A stretch of 64,000 nt of DNA from a bacterium (GTDB lineage: Bacteria > Myxococcota > UBA727 > JAUIJE01). The translations under genes were made by a program, and so were the position numbers. The stretch spans positions 124,001 through 188,000 of the forward strand of contig JAUIJE010000017.1 of assembly GCA_030431455.1 (NCBI GenBank), read 5' to 3'. Below the pieces are notes generated by a model. That model was given only the letters and a program-made list of their open reading frames with translations, was not told where the DNA came from and did not search any database. Shown here in pieces: positions 25,889-36,573 of this stretch. The first letter of the stretch is position 1, and each line of letters begins with the position of its first letter.

Positions 25889-26691
25889 AAGAACTCTGGC
25901 TCATCGGCGCGGACGTCGAGCACAGCCCGTCGGCCCGCATGCACAACGCGGGGCTGGCGGCGATGGGTTTGCCCATGCTGTACAAAAACAAGTCGGTGGC
26001 CGCCGCCGACCTCGACGCGCTCCTCGACGAGGCCGCGGCCAAGTGTCGCGGCCTCAACGTGACCGCCCCGTACAAGACAGATCTCATGGACCGCTACCGG
26101 TCGGTGCTCGACGAGGACACCGCGCAGGTGGGCGCGCTCAACACCGTGGTGTTCGACGGGGGGCGCGCCACCGCCGCGCACAACACCGACGTGCTCGGGC
26201 TCGAGACCGCGTGGCGCCGGGCCGCGACGAGCGTGCAAGGCCGCGACGTGTGCGTGTACGGCACCGGGGGCGCGGCCCGCGCCGCCCTCTACGCGCTGTA
26301 CGTCCAGGGCGCCAAGGCCGTGTCCGTCGTCGGGCGCACCCCGGGCCACGTCGAGCCCCTGCTCAACTGGGCCCAGGCCCACGGCCTGACCGTGCTCGAT
26401 GAGCCCAGCCCCGAGACGTACCTGTTGGTGATCGCCGCGTCCGGCCTCGACGACCCCGGCGCGGTCATCGAGCAATGCCTGTCCCGGCCGGGGGTGGTGC
26501 ACGACCTGCGGTATCGCAACGTGGCCGGGGTGCGGGATGCGGCCCTGCACCGCAAACACCTGTTCATCGACGGCACGTCGATGTTGCTGGCCCAGGCCCA
26601 GGCCGCGCTGCGGCTGTTCGTGGGCCGGCCGTTGTCCGACGCGGCCCGCATCGCGATGGGCCGGGCGCTCACCGCCCTCCCCCGCACGTAG
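25885..26691 (+). CDS. aroE: Shikimate dehydrogenase
   Basis: The 268-residue enzyme reduces 3-dehydroshikimate with NADPH in aromatic amino-acid synthesis. Ser14 and Ser16 of the shikimate site (HSPSARMHN), catalytic Lys64 (NVTAPYK) and Asp102 (HNTDVLG), the nucleotide loop GTGGAARAALYAL and the C-terminal MLLAQAQAAL are all in place. The Pro that normally follows the second Ser is Ala17, a small departure from HSxSPxxHN. GTG 25885 overlaps the ribF stop, so the two genes are probably translated together. Confidence 0.93.
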   Translation: MKELWLIGADVEHSPSARMHNAGLAAMGLPMLYKNKSVAAADLDALLDEAAAKCRGLNVTAPYKTDLMDRYRSVLDEDTAQVGALNTVVFDGGRATAAHNTDVLGLETAWRRAATSVQGRDVCVYGTGGAARAALYALYVQGAKAVSVVGRTPGHVEPLLNWAQAHGLTVLDEPSPETYLLVIAASGLDDPGAVIEQCLSRPGVVHDLRYRNVAGVRDAALHRKHLFIDGTSMLLAQAQAALRLFVGRPLSDAARIAMGRALTALPRT

Positions 26692-26812
26692 TCAAACGTC
26701 CCACCCCTCGACGAGCCAGCGCCCGAGGCAACTCCGCCGAAGACTTGCGTTGGGCCGCGGTTGTGGGCGTAGGATACGCGTCGGCAAGCGCACAGCCCCT
26801 GAAGGAGTATCC

Positions 26813-28543
26813 ATGCCCGCACGACTCGGCGAGCTTCTGGTCCGGGAGAACCTCATCTCCCTCCAACAATTGCACCAGGCCCAAAGCGAGCAGAAACATT
26901 CCGGGGGCAAGCTCGGCTACCACCTCACCAAGCTCGGCTTCATCGAAGAGAGCGAGCTGACGCAGTTTCTGTCCAAGCAGTACGGCGTCCCCGCGATCAA
27001 CCTCAGCGAGTTCGAGATCGACCACGAGGTAATCGCGTTGGTGCCCCAAGACGTGGCCGAAAAACACCAGCTCATCCCCGTCAACCGCGCGGGGGCCTCG
27101 CTCATTGTGGCCATGAGCGACCCGTCCAACATCTTCGCCATCGACGACATCAAGTTCCTCACCGGCTACAACATCGAGGTCGTGGTCGCGGCCGAAGCGT
27201 CCATCCAAGACGCGATCTCCAAGTATTACGGGGGCATGGGCGAAGGCGGGGCCGAAGCCTTTGACCAGTTCGACATGGACGCGCTGATCGACGACTTCGA
27301 CGAGGACGTCGACGTCGCGGAGCGCGAAGCGGACGGCAACGTCGTCGACCTCGAGAACGCCGCCGGCGAAGCCCCGGTGGTCAAGCTCGTCAACCTGGTG
27401 TTGCTCGACGCGATCAAAAAGGGGGCGAGCGACATTCACATCGAGCCCTATGAGCGCGAGTTCCGCGCGCGGTACCGCATCGACGGCGTGCTGTACGAGG
27501 TGATGAAGCCCCCGCTCAAGCTCAAGAACGCCATCGCGTCTCGTCTTAAGATCATGGCCGACCTCGACATCGCCGAGCGCCGGCTGCCCCAAGACGGCCG
27601 CATCAAGTTGCGGTTCGGCAAGAAGGGCAAAGAGATGGACTACCGGGTGTCGGTCTGCCCCACCCTGTTCGGCGAAAAAATCGTCCTCCGTCTCCTCGAC
27701 AAATCCAACCTCCAGCTCGACATGACCAAGCTCGGCCTCGGCGCCGACGAGATCGAGGTCTGGCAAGAGGGCATTCAAAAGCCCTACGGCATGTGCCTGG
27801 TCACCGGCCCCACCGGGTCAGGCAAAACCACCACGCTGTACTCGTCGCTCGCCTCGCTCAACTCCCCCGAGGTGAACATCTCCACCGCCGAGGACCCGGT
27901 CGAGTTCAACTTCGCCGGCATCAACCAGGTACAGATGCACGACGACATCGGGCTCAACTTCTCCGCCGCGCTGCGGAGCTTCCTCCGGCAAGACCCCGAC
28001 ATCATCATGGTCGGCGAGATTCGTGACTTCGAGACCGCAGAAATCGCGGTCAAGGCCGCGCTCACCGGGCACATGGTGCTCTCCACCCTGCACACCAACG
28101 ACGCCCCCGCCACCGTGACCCGTCTGCTCAACATGGGCATCGAGCCCTTCCTCGTCACCGCGTCGGTCAACGTCATCATCGCCCAGCGTCTCGGTCGCCG
28201 CATCTGCCAGAACTGCAAACAGCCCGTCGACGTCCCCAAGGAGACCCTGCTCAAGTCCGAGCTCCCCGAGGACAAATGGGGCTCGTTCACCGCGTTCGCG
28301 GGGACGGGTTGCGAGACCTGCAATGGCACTGGATACAAGGGCCGTATCGCGTTCTACGAAGTGCTCAAGCTCCGTGACGAGCTGCGCGACCTCGTGCTCA
28401 ACGGCGCGTCCACCACCGAGCTCAAGGACGAAGCGATGAAGCTCGGCTTCCGCACCCTCCGCATGAGCGCGCTGCGACACTTCATGGAAGGCACCACCTC
28501 CATCGACGAGGTCTTGCGCGCCACCGCCGCCGACCGCATGTAA
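26813..28543 (+). CDS. pilB: Type IV pilus extension ATPase PilB
   Basis: The 576-residue motor has the N-terminal GspE/MshE-like domain (RLGELLVRENLISLQQLHQA), then the secretion ATPase core: Walker A GPTGSGKTTTL near residue 331, EDPVEF Asp box, Walker B IIMVGEIRD, the His box HMVLSTLHTNDA, and a zinc site from CQNC and CETC. An acidic insert (DDFDEDVDVAEREAD) separates the two parts. GAAGGAG lies 6 nt before the ATG at 26813. It heads the pilB-pilT-pilC-pilS-pilR series and powers pilus assembly at the inner membrane. Confidence 0.96.
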   Translation: MPARLGELLVRENLISLQQLHQAQSEQKHSGGKLGYHLTKLGFIEESELTQFLSKQYGVPAINLSEFEIDHEVIALVPQDVAEKHQLIPVNRAGASLIVAMSDPSNIFAIDDIKFLTGYNIEVVVAAEASIQDAISKYYGGMGEGGAEAFDQFDMDALIDDFDEDVDVAEREADGNVVDLENAAGEAPVVKLVNLVLLDAIKKGASDIHIEPYEREFRARYRIDGVLYEVMKPPLKLKNAIASRLKIMADLDIAERRLPQDGRIKLRFGKKGKEMDYRVSVCPTLFGEKIVLRLLDKSNLQLDMTKLGLGADEIEVWQEGIQKPYGMCLVTGPTGSGKTTTLYSSLASLNSPEVNISTAEDPVEFNFAGINQVQMHDDIGLNFSAALRSFLRQDPDIIMVGEIRDFETAEIAVKAALTGHMVLSTLHTNDAPATVTRLLNMGIEPFLVTASVNVIIAQRLGRRICQNCKQPVDVPKETLLKSELPEDKWGSFTAFAGTGCETCNGTGYKGRIAFYEVLKLRDELRDLVLNGASTTELKDEAMKLGFRTLRMSALRHFMEGTTSIDEVLRATAADRM

Positions 28544-28596
28544 GCGCTGTCAGCTATGCCCTGTTTGTTCACACCCTAGCCCCGGGATCCCCTGAC

Positions 28597-29703
<1,107 letters not shown>

Positions 29704-29824
29704 GGGGGGAGTTCCTCCGCCCTCGGCGCTCACGGCTCGCAAGCTCGCCGAATCACGCCTCACCCCCGAGGCGTAAACGCCAAGCGCCTTCGGCGCGGCG
29801 CTCACGGCTTCGCTTCGCTCGCGG

Positions 29825-29846
29825 CTCGTACGCTTTCGCGTACGAG
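29825..29846. repeat. Perfect inverted repeat downstream of pilT
   Basis: CTCGTACGC (29825-29833) and GCGTACGAG (29838-29846) are exact complements around a TTTC loop. No T-run follows on either strand, so it is not a standard Rho-independent terminator; it could stabilise the pilT mRNA end or bind a protein. Confidence 0.75.
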
Positions 29847-30054
29847 GCAATCGCCGCGGCTCCCATTTCACTGATCCTGGATCGTTCTCCCCTCACCGCG
29901 AGGTCGCGCGTTTGACCAGGGTGCCGACGCCAAGCACGCGAGCATCGCACGGGCCGAGCCGAGCAACGGAGGGCACCCTTGACGACGCCCAGCCCGGCGC
30001 CACCCTCGACGACATCTGAGAGCCATCCCGCCTTATCGCTCATCTGCGATTGCC

Positions 30055-30084
30055 GTCCCCGTCCCCATTCCCATTCCCGTCCCC
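30055..30084. repeat. Five-unit hexanucleotide repeat in the pilT-pilC gap
   Basis: The plus strand reads GTCCCC, GTCCCC, ATTCCC, ATTCCC, GTCCCC. On the minus strand one frame of this is Gly-Asp/Gly-Asn, the same kind of unit as the GAYGGN repeats in pilR and in the lipoprotein gene at 34516. Confidence 0.7.
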
Positions 30085-30145
30085 GGCGGGGCACCAGGCT
30101 GCCCCCATGTCCCACCTTTTCCCCCCTGTCGCAGGTTGAGCGAAT

Positions 30146-30175
30146 TTTACCGGCGCTCCGGGCCCTTGCTACAGT
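30146..30175 (+). promoter_or_regulatory. Possible pilC promoter
   Basis: TTTACC (30146-30151) and TACAGT (30170-30175) are each four-of-six matches to sigma-70 hexamers with 18-bp spacing, 47 bp before the pilC ATG. Weak evidence; no sigma-54 GG/GC pair was found nearby. Confidence 0.3.
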
Positions 30176-30222
30176 CGTGCTCGACTGCAGCGGCACGCGA
30201 GACGCTGTGAAGGAGTGCGCGT

Positions 30223-31431
30223 ATGGCGACGTTTCTTTGGTCCGGTAAGACCCGCAGCGGCGAGAGCCGCAACGGCGAGATGGAGGCCCCGTCCAAGGAC
30301 GTGGTCGAGCAGCGTCTGCGCGCGCAGCAGATCAACGTCGGCAAAATCAAAAAGAAACCGACCGAGATTCACCTCAAGATGCCGGGCAGCTCGGGGGTCA
30401 CCCCGCGCGACCTCATGATCTTCACCCGGCAGTTCTCGACGATGATCGACGCCGGTCTGCCCTTGGTGCAGTGTCTCGACATCCTCGTGAGCCAGCAGGA
30501 AAATCCCTGGTTCAAGAAGGTCCTCGCCGTGGTCAAGACCGACGTCGAGAGCGGCAAGACGTTTGCAGACGCATTGTCCAAACACCCCAAGGTGTTCAAC
30601 GCGCTCTACGTCAACCTCGTGGCCGCGGGCGAGACCGGCGGTATCCTCGACACCATCATGCAGCGGCTCGCCGGCCAGATTGAAAAGGCGGTGAAGCTGG
30701 CCAAACAGATCAAGGGTGCGTTCATGTACCCCGCCGCGGTCATCGTGGTCGCCTTCGGCGCCATCGCGGTGCTCCTGCTCTGGGTGATTCCGGTGTTCGA
30801 AAAGATGTTCACCGACTTCGGCGGCGAGCTGCCCATGCCCACCCAGGTCGTCATCGACCTCTCCAACTGGTCGATCGACAACTGGTTCCTGTTCCCCGCC
30901 CTGCCGGTGGTGCTCTACCTCTCGCTCCGCTTCATTCGCAGCCGCGAAGGAACGCGCCGCATGCTCGACAAGGTCATCCTCGCTTCGCCGGTGTTTGGCC
31001 CTCTGGTCCGCAAGACCGCGGTGGCCCAGTTCACCCGGACCATGGGCACGATGTTGACCTCCGGGGTGCCGATTCTCGACGCCCTCGAAATCGTGTCCCG
31101 GGCGACCAACAACCTCGTGATCTCCGACGGCATTCTGTACGCCCGCGGCAAAGTCGCCGAAGGTAAAACCCTCGCCGAGCCGCTCCAGACCACCGGCATC
31201 TTCCCCGCCATGGTCTGCCAGATGGTGCACATCGGGGAGAGCACCGGCGCCCTCGACACCATGCTCACCAAGATCGCCGACTTCTACGAGGACGAGGTCG
31301 ACGCCGCCGTGGCCGGCCTCACCAGCCTGCTCGAACCTGTGATCATGGTGTTCCTCGCCGTCGTGCTCGGTGGCTTCCTCATCGCCATGTACCTGCCGAT
31401 CTTCACCATCGCGGGCGCCATCACTGGCTGA
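30223..31431 (+). CDS. pilC: Type IV pilus inner-membrane platform protein PilC
   Basis: The 402-residue protein has two repeated GspF domains: FTRQFSTMIDAGLPLVQCLD near residue 67 and FTRTMGTMLTSGVPILDALE near residue 272. Each is followed by membrane helices, including the C-terminal VIMVFLAVVLGGFLIAMYLPIF. It couples the PilB and PilT motors to pilin insertion and removal. GAAGGAG precedes the ATG. Its 3' end overlaps the open frame of pilS. Confidence 0.95.
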   Translation: MATFLWSGKTRSGESRNGEMEAPSKDVVEQRLRAQQINVGKIKKKPTEIHLKMPGSSGVTPRDLMIFTRQFSTMIDAGLPLVQCLDILVSQQENPWFKKVLAVVKTDVESGKTFADALSKHPKVFNALYVNLVAAGETGGILDTIMQRLAGQIEKAVKLAKQIKGAFMYPAAVIVVAFGAIAVLLLWVIPVFEKMFTDFGGELPMPTQVVIDLSNWSIDNWFLFPALPVVLYLSLRFIRSREGTRRMLDKVILASPVFGPLVRKTAVAQFTRTMGTMLTSGVPILDALEIVSRATNNLVISDGILYARGKVAEGKTLAEPLQTTGIFPAMVCQMVHIGESTGALDTMLTKIADFYEDEVDAAVAGLTSLLEPVIMVFLAVVLGGFLIAMYLPIFTIAGAITG

Positions 31432-33050
31432 CGATCGCCCCCACGAGACCGGCGCCGAGCTTCCGGCGCCGCGTCTCCCCTGGCTTTTGCTCTTCCGCAC
31501 CGTGGTGATCAGCGTTTTGCTGATCACCACCGCGGGTTTGCGTTTGTCCCGCGGCGAACCGCTCACCGGCGTCGGGTCGCTCACCCTCTACAGCGCCTGC
31601 GGCGTCACCTACGCGACCATCCTGTTCGGCGCGTTGTGGATTCGGTTTCGCGGCAACCGCCACCGGGTGCTTGTCGCCTACGTGCAGCTGGTGGGCGACT
31701 GCCTGGTGGCCACCGTGCTCGTGCTCGCCACCGGGGGCTTCGATTCCGCGTTCACGTTCTTGTATTCGCTGGCCATCCTCAACGCCGCGGTGGTGCTCAC
31801 CCAGCGCGACACCCTCATCCTCGCCGGGGTCGCGTCCGCCTGCTACGCCCTCGCCATCACCGCCCAGCACTTCGACTGGACGTCGGGTTTTGGCCTCAGC
31901 CGCCCGACCTGGGCCGAGACCTTTCCCTCGCTGCTCGCCAATGTCCTTGCGTTCTTTCTTGTCGGTTACCTCGGCTCGTCGCTCACCCGCCAGCTGCGCA
32001 CCACCAGCCAGCAGCTCACCAAGGCCGAGGCCGCCCTCGTCGAGGCCGAGCACATCCACGAGACCGTGCTCGAGTCGTTGCCCTCGGGGGTGCTCACGTT
32101 CAACCACGCGGGGGACGTGGTGTTCCTCAACCGGGCGGGGGCGGACATCCTCGGGCCCGACATCGCCCGGTCCCAATCCCGGCTGGCCGCGTTTTTTCCC
32201 CCCGCGATCACCGGCGACCGATTCGAGCTCGAGCTCGACGGGGACATCCTCATCGGGGCCACCGCCGCGCCCTTGTCGGGGCCCGCGGGGGGCGGCCGGG
32301 TGGTCGTGTTCCAAGACCTCACCGAGCTGCGCGCGCTCCAGCAACAGGTCGCGCGGGCCGACCGCCTGCGCACCTTGGGCGGGTTCTCCGCCGGCTTGGC
32401 CCACGAGCTGCGCAACCCGCTCGCGAGCATCAACGGCTGTCTGCAGCTCCTCGAGGAGGACGCGGCCCAAGGTCACCTCAACTCCGACCAGGCCGCGCGC
32501 ATGTTGGCCATCGCCCGGCGCGAGGGCGAGCGCTTGGCCGGCCTGGTGACCGCGTTTTTGACCTACGCCCGGCCCCCGCCCCCCCACCGCGAACCAATGT
32601 CACTGCACTCGCTGTTTCATGACATCACCGAGGCGGCCTCGCTCAAGGCCGGGGCGCCCATCGCGGTGGTGGGCGACGACGTCACGGTGTACGCGGACAA
32701 GAGCCAGATGGCCCAGGTCGCCTGGAACCTCGTGTCCAACGCCCGCCAAGCCCTCGAAACCACCGCCAGCGGGGGGCAGATCGAGGTGCGGCTGGGCCAA
32801 GACCGGGACCGGGGCTGGTTCATTGTCGACGACAACGGCCCCGGCATCGCCGACGACCAGCGGGACAAGATATTTGACCCGTTCTTCACCACCCGCGCCG
32901 ATGGCACCGGCCTGGGCCTCGCCACCGCGCACCAACTCGTCGACGCGCAAGGCGGCGAACTTGATATGGTGCCGAGCGCCCTGTCCGGGGCCGCGTTTCG
33001 GGTGCGTCTGCCCCGGCGCGCGCCCTCGCCTTCACCGGGAGACCCTGACC

Positions 33051-33058
<8 letters not shown>
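31370..33058 (+). CDS. pilS: Sensor histidine kinase PilS
   Basis: About six N-terminal membrane helices (residues 30-210) are followed by a coiled-coil, a PAS-like segment (ETVLESLPSGVLTFNHAG) and the kinase core. His345 lies in GLAHELRNPLASING, with N box NLVSNARQA, G1 DNGPGI and G2 GTGLGLA. It should phosphorylate PilR. The ATG at 31370 (562 aa) lies 62 bp inside pilC; the only other candidate before the first helix is CTG 31424, just before the pilC stop, so the true start is unsettled. The 3' end overlaps pilR by 8 bp. Confidence 0.92.
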
Positions 33059-34466
<1,408 letters not shown>

Positions 34467-34468
34467 GC

Positions 34469-34480
34469 CCTGAATTCAGG
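34469..34480. promoter_or_regulatory. Perfect 12-bp palindrome between pilR and the lipoprotein gene
   Basis: CCTGAATTCAGG is exactly self-complementary and lies 2 bp after the pilR stop and 35 bp before the next ATG. A dimeric regulator could bind it; it is too short and has no T-run, so it is not a terminator. The CTGAA/TTCAG arms resemble LexA half-sites but lack the G of GTTCAG. Confidence 0.4.
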
Positions 34481-34515
34481 CGAAACAACCGGCGCGCGCG
34501 TGTCGTACCCTCGGG

Positions 34516-35424
34516 ATGATGTCACGCCTGCCCTCCGCCTTGTGGTTGCTCCTCGCGCTCGGTCTCGCCGCGTGCCCCGACGAAATGCCCGCCCCGGTCG
34601 ACGCCGGGGATGGTGATGGTGATGGTGATGGTGATGGTGATGGTGATGGTGATGGTGATGGCGACGGGGACGGGGATGGCGACGGGGACGGGGATGGCGA
34701 TGGCGATGGCGACGACGTGAGCTGCGGGGACGACGACCCGCTCACCCAATCCAACTGGGTCGGTTTTTGCGACGACCGGGTCGACGACAACTGCACCATC
34801 GATGCCCCCCTCGACCCCTGCCCGTTCACGGTGTCGGCCCACCAGTATTGCCAAACCGGCGACGAGCCTTGTCCCGCCACCCAGCCGACCTCCGGGCCCC
34901 CGGCGTTCGATTGCACCGGGGCCATTCCCCGCAACGTGATCGCCCACGCCCAGCTCGAGACCCCCAACGATCAAGTGCAGTCGCTTTGTGTGTTCTTTTA
35001 CGAAAGCGACGCGGTGCCCGGCGAGGTGTACGCGGCCTACGTGCACGAGGACGGCGTCGACCCCGCGGGCCCAGACTTCACCTGCGCCACCGACCTCATC
35101 TACCGGCGCTACCTGTTCGTGGCCGACAACGACCCCGCCCCGTGCGACCCGGTCACGGTGCCGTTCCCGTCGTCGGCCGACGACTACAAAATCAGCAACG
35201 CCTGCCGCAAAGCCCTGCGGCCGGTGGCGCAGGACGACCCGCTGTTCAGCCCCGACATCCAATACTTCGCGGCCTCCGTCGACGAGGCCCTGCAAAAACT
35301 CGCCGTGCTCGACACCGCCGAAATCGGCTGTTTGCGCGCGGTCAACCCCGACGGGGCGGAGATTCGGCCGTGGGCGCTGCAGGCTTCCGCCCCCATCGTG
35401 ATCGACGCCGCGCCCCCCGACTGA
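34516..35424 (+). CDS. Lipoprotein with an Asp-Gly repeat linker and a Cys-rich body
   Basis: The 302-residue protein has a clear lipoprotein signal (LWLLLALGLAAC; Cys20), a short Pro-rich neck, then 17 uninterrupted Asp-Gly dipeptides (residues 32-65). The body contains about ten cysteines, for example DDNCTIDAPLDPCPF and AHQYCQTGDEPCPAT, and is probably disulfide-bonded in the periplasm or on the cell surface. The body matches no family I recognise. It occupies the place directly after pilR where pilA lies in Myxococcus, but it has no pilin-type N-terminus. Slippage in the repeat would lengthen or shorten the linker without breaking the frame. Confidence 0.8.
   Translation: MMSRLPSALWLLLALGLAACPDEMPAPVDAGDGDGDGDGDGDGDGDGDGDGDGDGDGDGDGDGDGDDVSCGDDDPLTQSNWVGFCDDRVDDNCTIDAPLDPCPFTVSAHQYCQTGDEPCPATQPTSGPPAFDCTGAIPRNVIAHAQLETPNDQVQSLCVFFYESDAVPGEVYAAYVHEDGVDPAGPDFTCATDLIYRRYLFVADNDPAPCDPVTVPFPSSADDYKISNACRKALRPVAQDDPLFSPDIQYFAASVDEALQKLAVLDTAEIGCLRAVNPDGAEIRPWALQASAPIVIDAAPPD
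34609..34710 (+). repeat. Seventeen-unit GAYGGN hexanucleotide tandem repeat
   Basis: Eight exact GATGGT units are followed by nine GATGGC or GACGGG units, together encoding (Asp-Gly)x17. The eight identical units at the 5' side look recently expanded; the varied units at the 3' side look older. Confidence 0.95.
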
Positions 35425-35434
35425 CGCGCCGCGC

Positions 35435-36463
35435 CTAGCGCAGCGCGCGCAACAGGGCCTCGAGCCGGCGCTTGGTCCGGTCATCGGCTTCGCGCGCCAC
35501 CTGGGCCGCGATCGCGACCTTGGCCGCGGCCCGGTCGGCGTCGATGAGCGCGGTGGCGGCCTGGCTGCGCACCCGGGGGGACGGGTCCTGCAGCAACGCC
35601 GACAACCGCGTGATGTGTTCGCGGCCGGCGAGCGCCCCGAGCACGGCGATGGCGGCCAAGCGCGCGTCCTCGTCCTCCCCGGCGGACGCGGTCTTGGCCA
35701 GCGCGTCCTCGTCGAAAAACGCGCGGTGGGCGGCGACCGCGTCGACCACCGCCCGGCGCACCGAGGCCTCCTCCCCGAGGCGCATCAAGGCCACGGTGAG
35801 CTTGTCTTTGGCGCTCGCGTCGGGCCGGGCCGCGAGCAGCCGCGCGACCTGGCGGCGCACGTCGGCCTCTTCGTGGGTCAACGCGAGGACGAGCAACGGC
35901 ACCGCCCGGCGGCGCTCCAGGGTGTCCAGGGCCTGGCGGCAGATCGTCCGCACCGCGCGCGCGTCATCGGCCAGCCCATCGACGAGCAGCCGCGCCACGT
36001 CGTCGTCCCCGGCCTGGGCGATGGCGGCCAAGGCGAGCGCGGCCGCCCGGCGCCGGGTCTCGTCCTTGCCCGCGGTCAGCTCGGCGATGAACACCCCTTG
36101 CCGCGGGGCCCGGTGGAACGACCGCAGGGCCTTTTCCACTTCCCGCAGCACAAACTCATCGTCGTCCCCGAGCCCATCGAGCAGGGTCCGCGCCGCCGCG
36201 TCGTCGTCGATGCGCGACAGGGCCGAGGCGGCCGCGGCCCGGACCGCGAAGTGGGCGTCCCGGCGCAGGGCGCGTCCCAGGGGGTCGACCGCCGCGGGGT
36301 CACCGAGCCGCCCCAGCGCGACCGCGGCGGTGGCCCTGACCTTGAAGCTCGACGAGGTCTCGAGCACGTCGCGCAATTTTTCCTGCGGCCCGTCGTCGGC
36401 CCACGCCAGACCCGCCGACAACGAGGTCGCCACCACCAACCACCAAGCGCGCGCGCCGAGCAT
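35435..36463 (-). CDS. Secreted HEAT-repeat protein
   Basis: The 342-residue product begins with a signal peptide (to about residue 22, GLAWADD). It then consists of about ten helical repeats of the HEAT/PBS-lyase type, such as VRATAAVALGRLGDPAAVDP, VRAAAASALSRIDDDAAART and VRSQAATALIDADRAAAKVA. Such solenoids bind proteins; no enzyme motif is present. It is convergent with the Asp-Gly lipoprotein gene and about 110 bp from the divergent outer-membrane protein gene. Partner unknown. Confidence 0.85.
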   Translation of the reverse strand: MLGARAWWLVVATSLSAGLAWADDGPQEKLRDVLETSSSFKVRATAAVALGRLGDPAAVDPLGRALRRDAHFAVRAAAASALSRIDDDAAARTLLDGLGDDDEFVLREVEKALRSFHRAPRQGVFIAELTAGKDETRRRAAALALAAIAQAGDDDVARLLVDGLADDARAVRTICRQALDTLERRRAVPLLVLALTHEEADVRRQVARLLAARPDASAKDKLTVALMRLGEEASVRRAVVDAVAAHRAFFDEDALAKTASAGEDEDARLAAIAVLGALAGREHITRLSALLQDPSPRVRSQAATALIDADRAAAKVAIAAQVAREADDRTKRRLEALLRALR

Positions 36464-36573
36464 CCCCCAAGAGCTACCACGCCCGCTCTTCGCGCCACAA
36501 ACCGCCTCGCGGGAGAAGTCCCGGATCGAACACCGTTTTTCCCGCCCACCCGCGGTGTGATAAGCGGCCCTCG

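Larger units (their letters stand above)
29704..30222 (+). other. 519-bp intergenic region between pilT and pilC
   Basis: No convincing gene is present. The region holds a perfect 9-bp inverted repeat (29825-29846), several overlapping GC-rich dyads around 29720-29820, a five-unit hexanucleotide repeat (30055-30084) and a possible pilC promoter (30146-30175). Short open frames exist on both strands but none has family-like sequence. Confidence 0.6.

Noticed and set aside
26692-26812. Sigma-54 promoter searched for upstream of pilB
   Set aside because: No GG and GC pair at the -24/-12 spacing with the usual TGGC and TTGC context was found.
29825-29846. Inverted repeat considered as a pilT terminator
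   Set aside because: Neither strand has a T-run after the stem.
34609-34710. Tandem GAYGGN array considered as a CRISPR or non-coding repeat
   Set aside because: Units are 6 bp without spacers and are read in frame as Asp-Gly within a lipoprotein gene.
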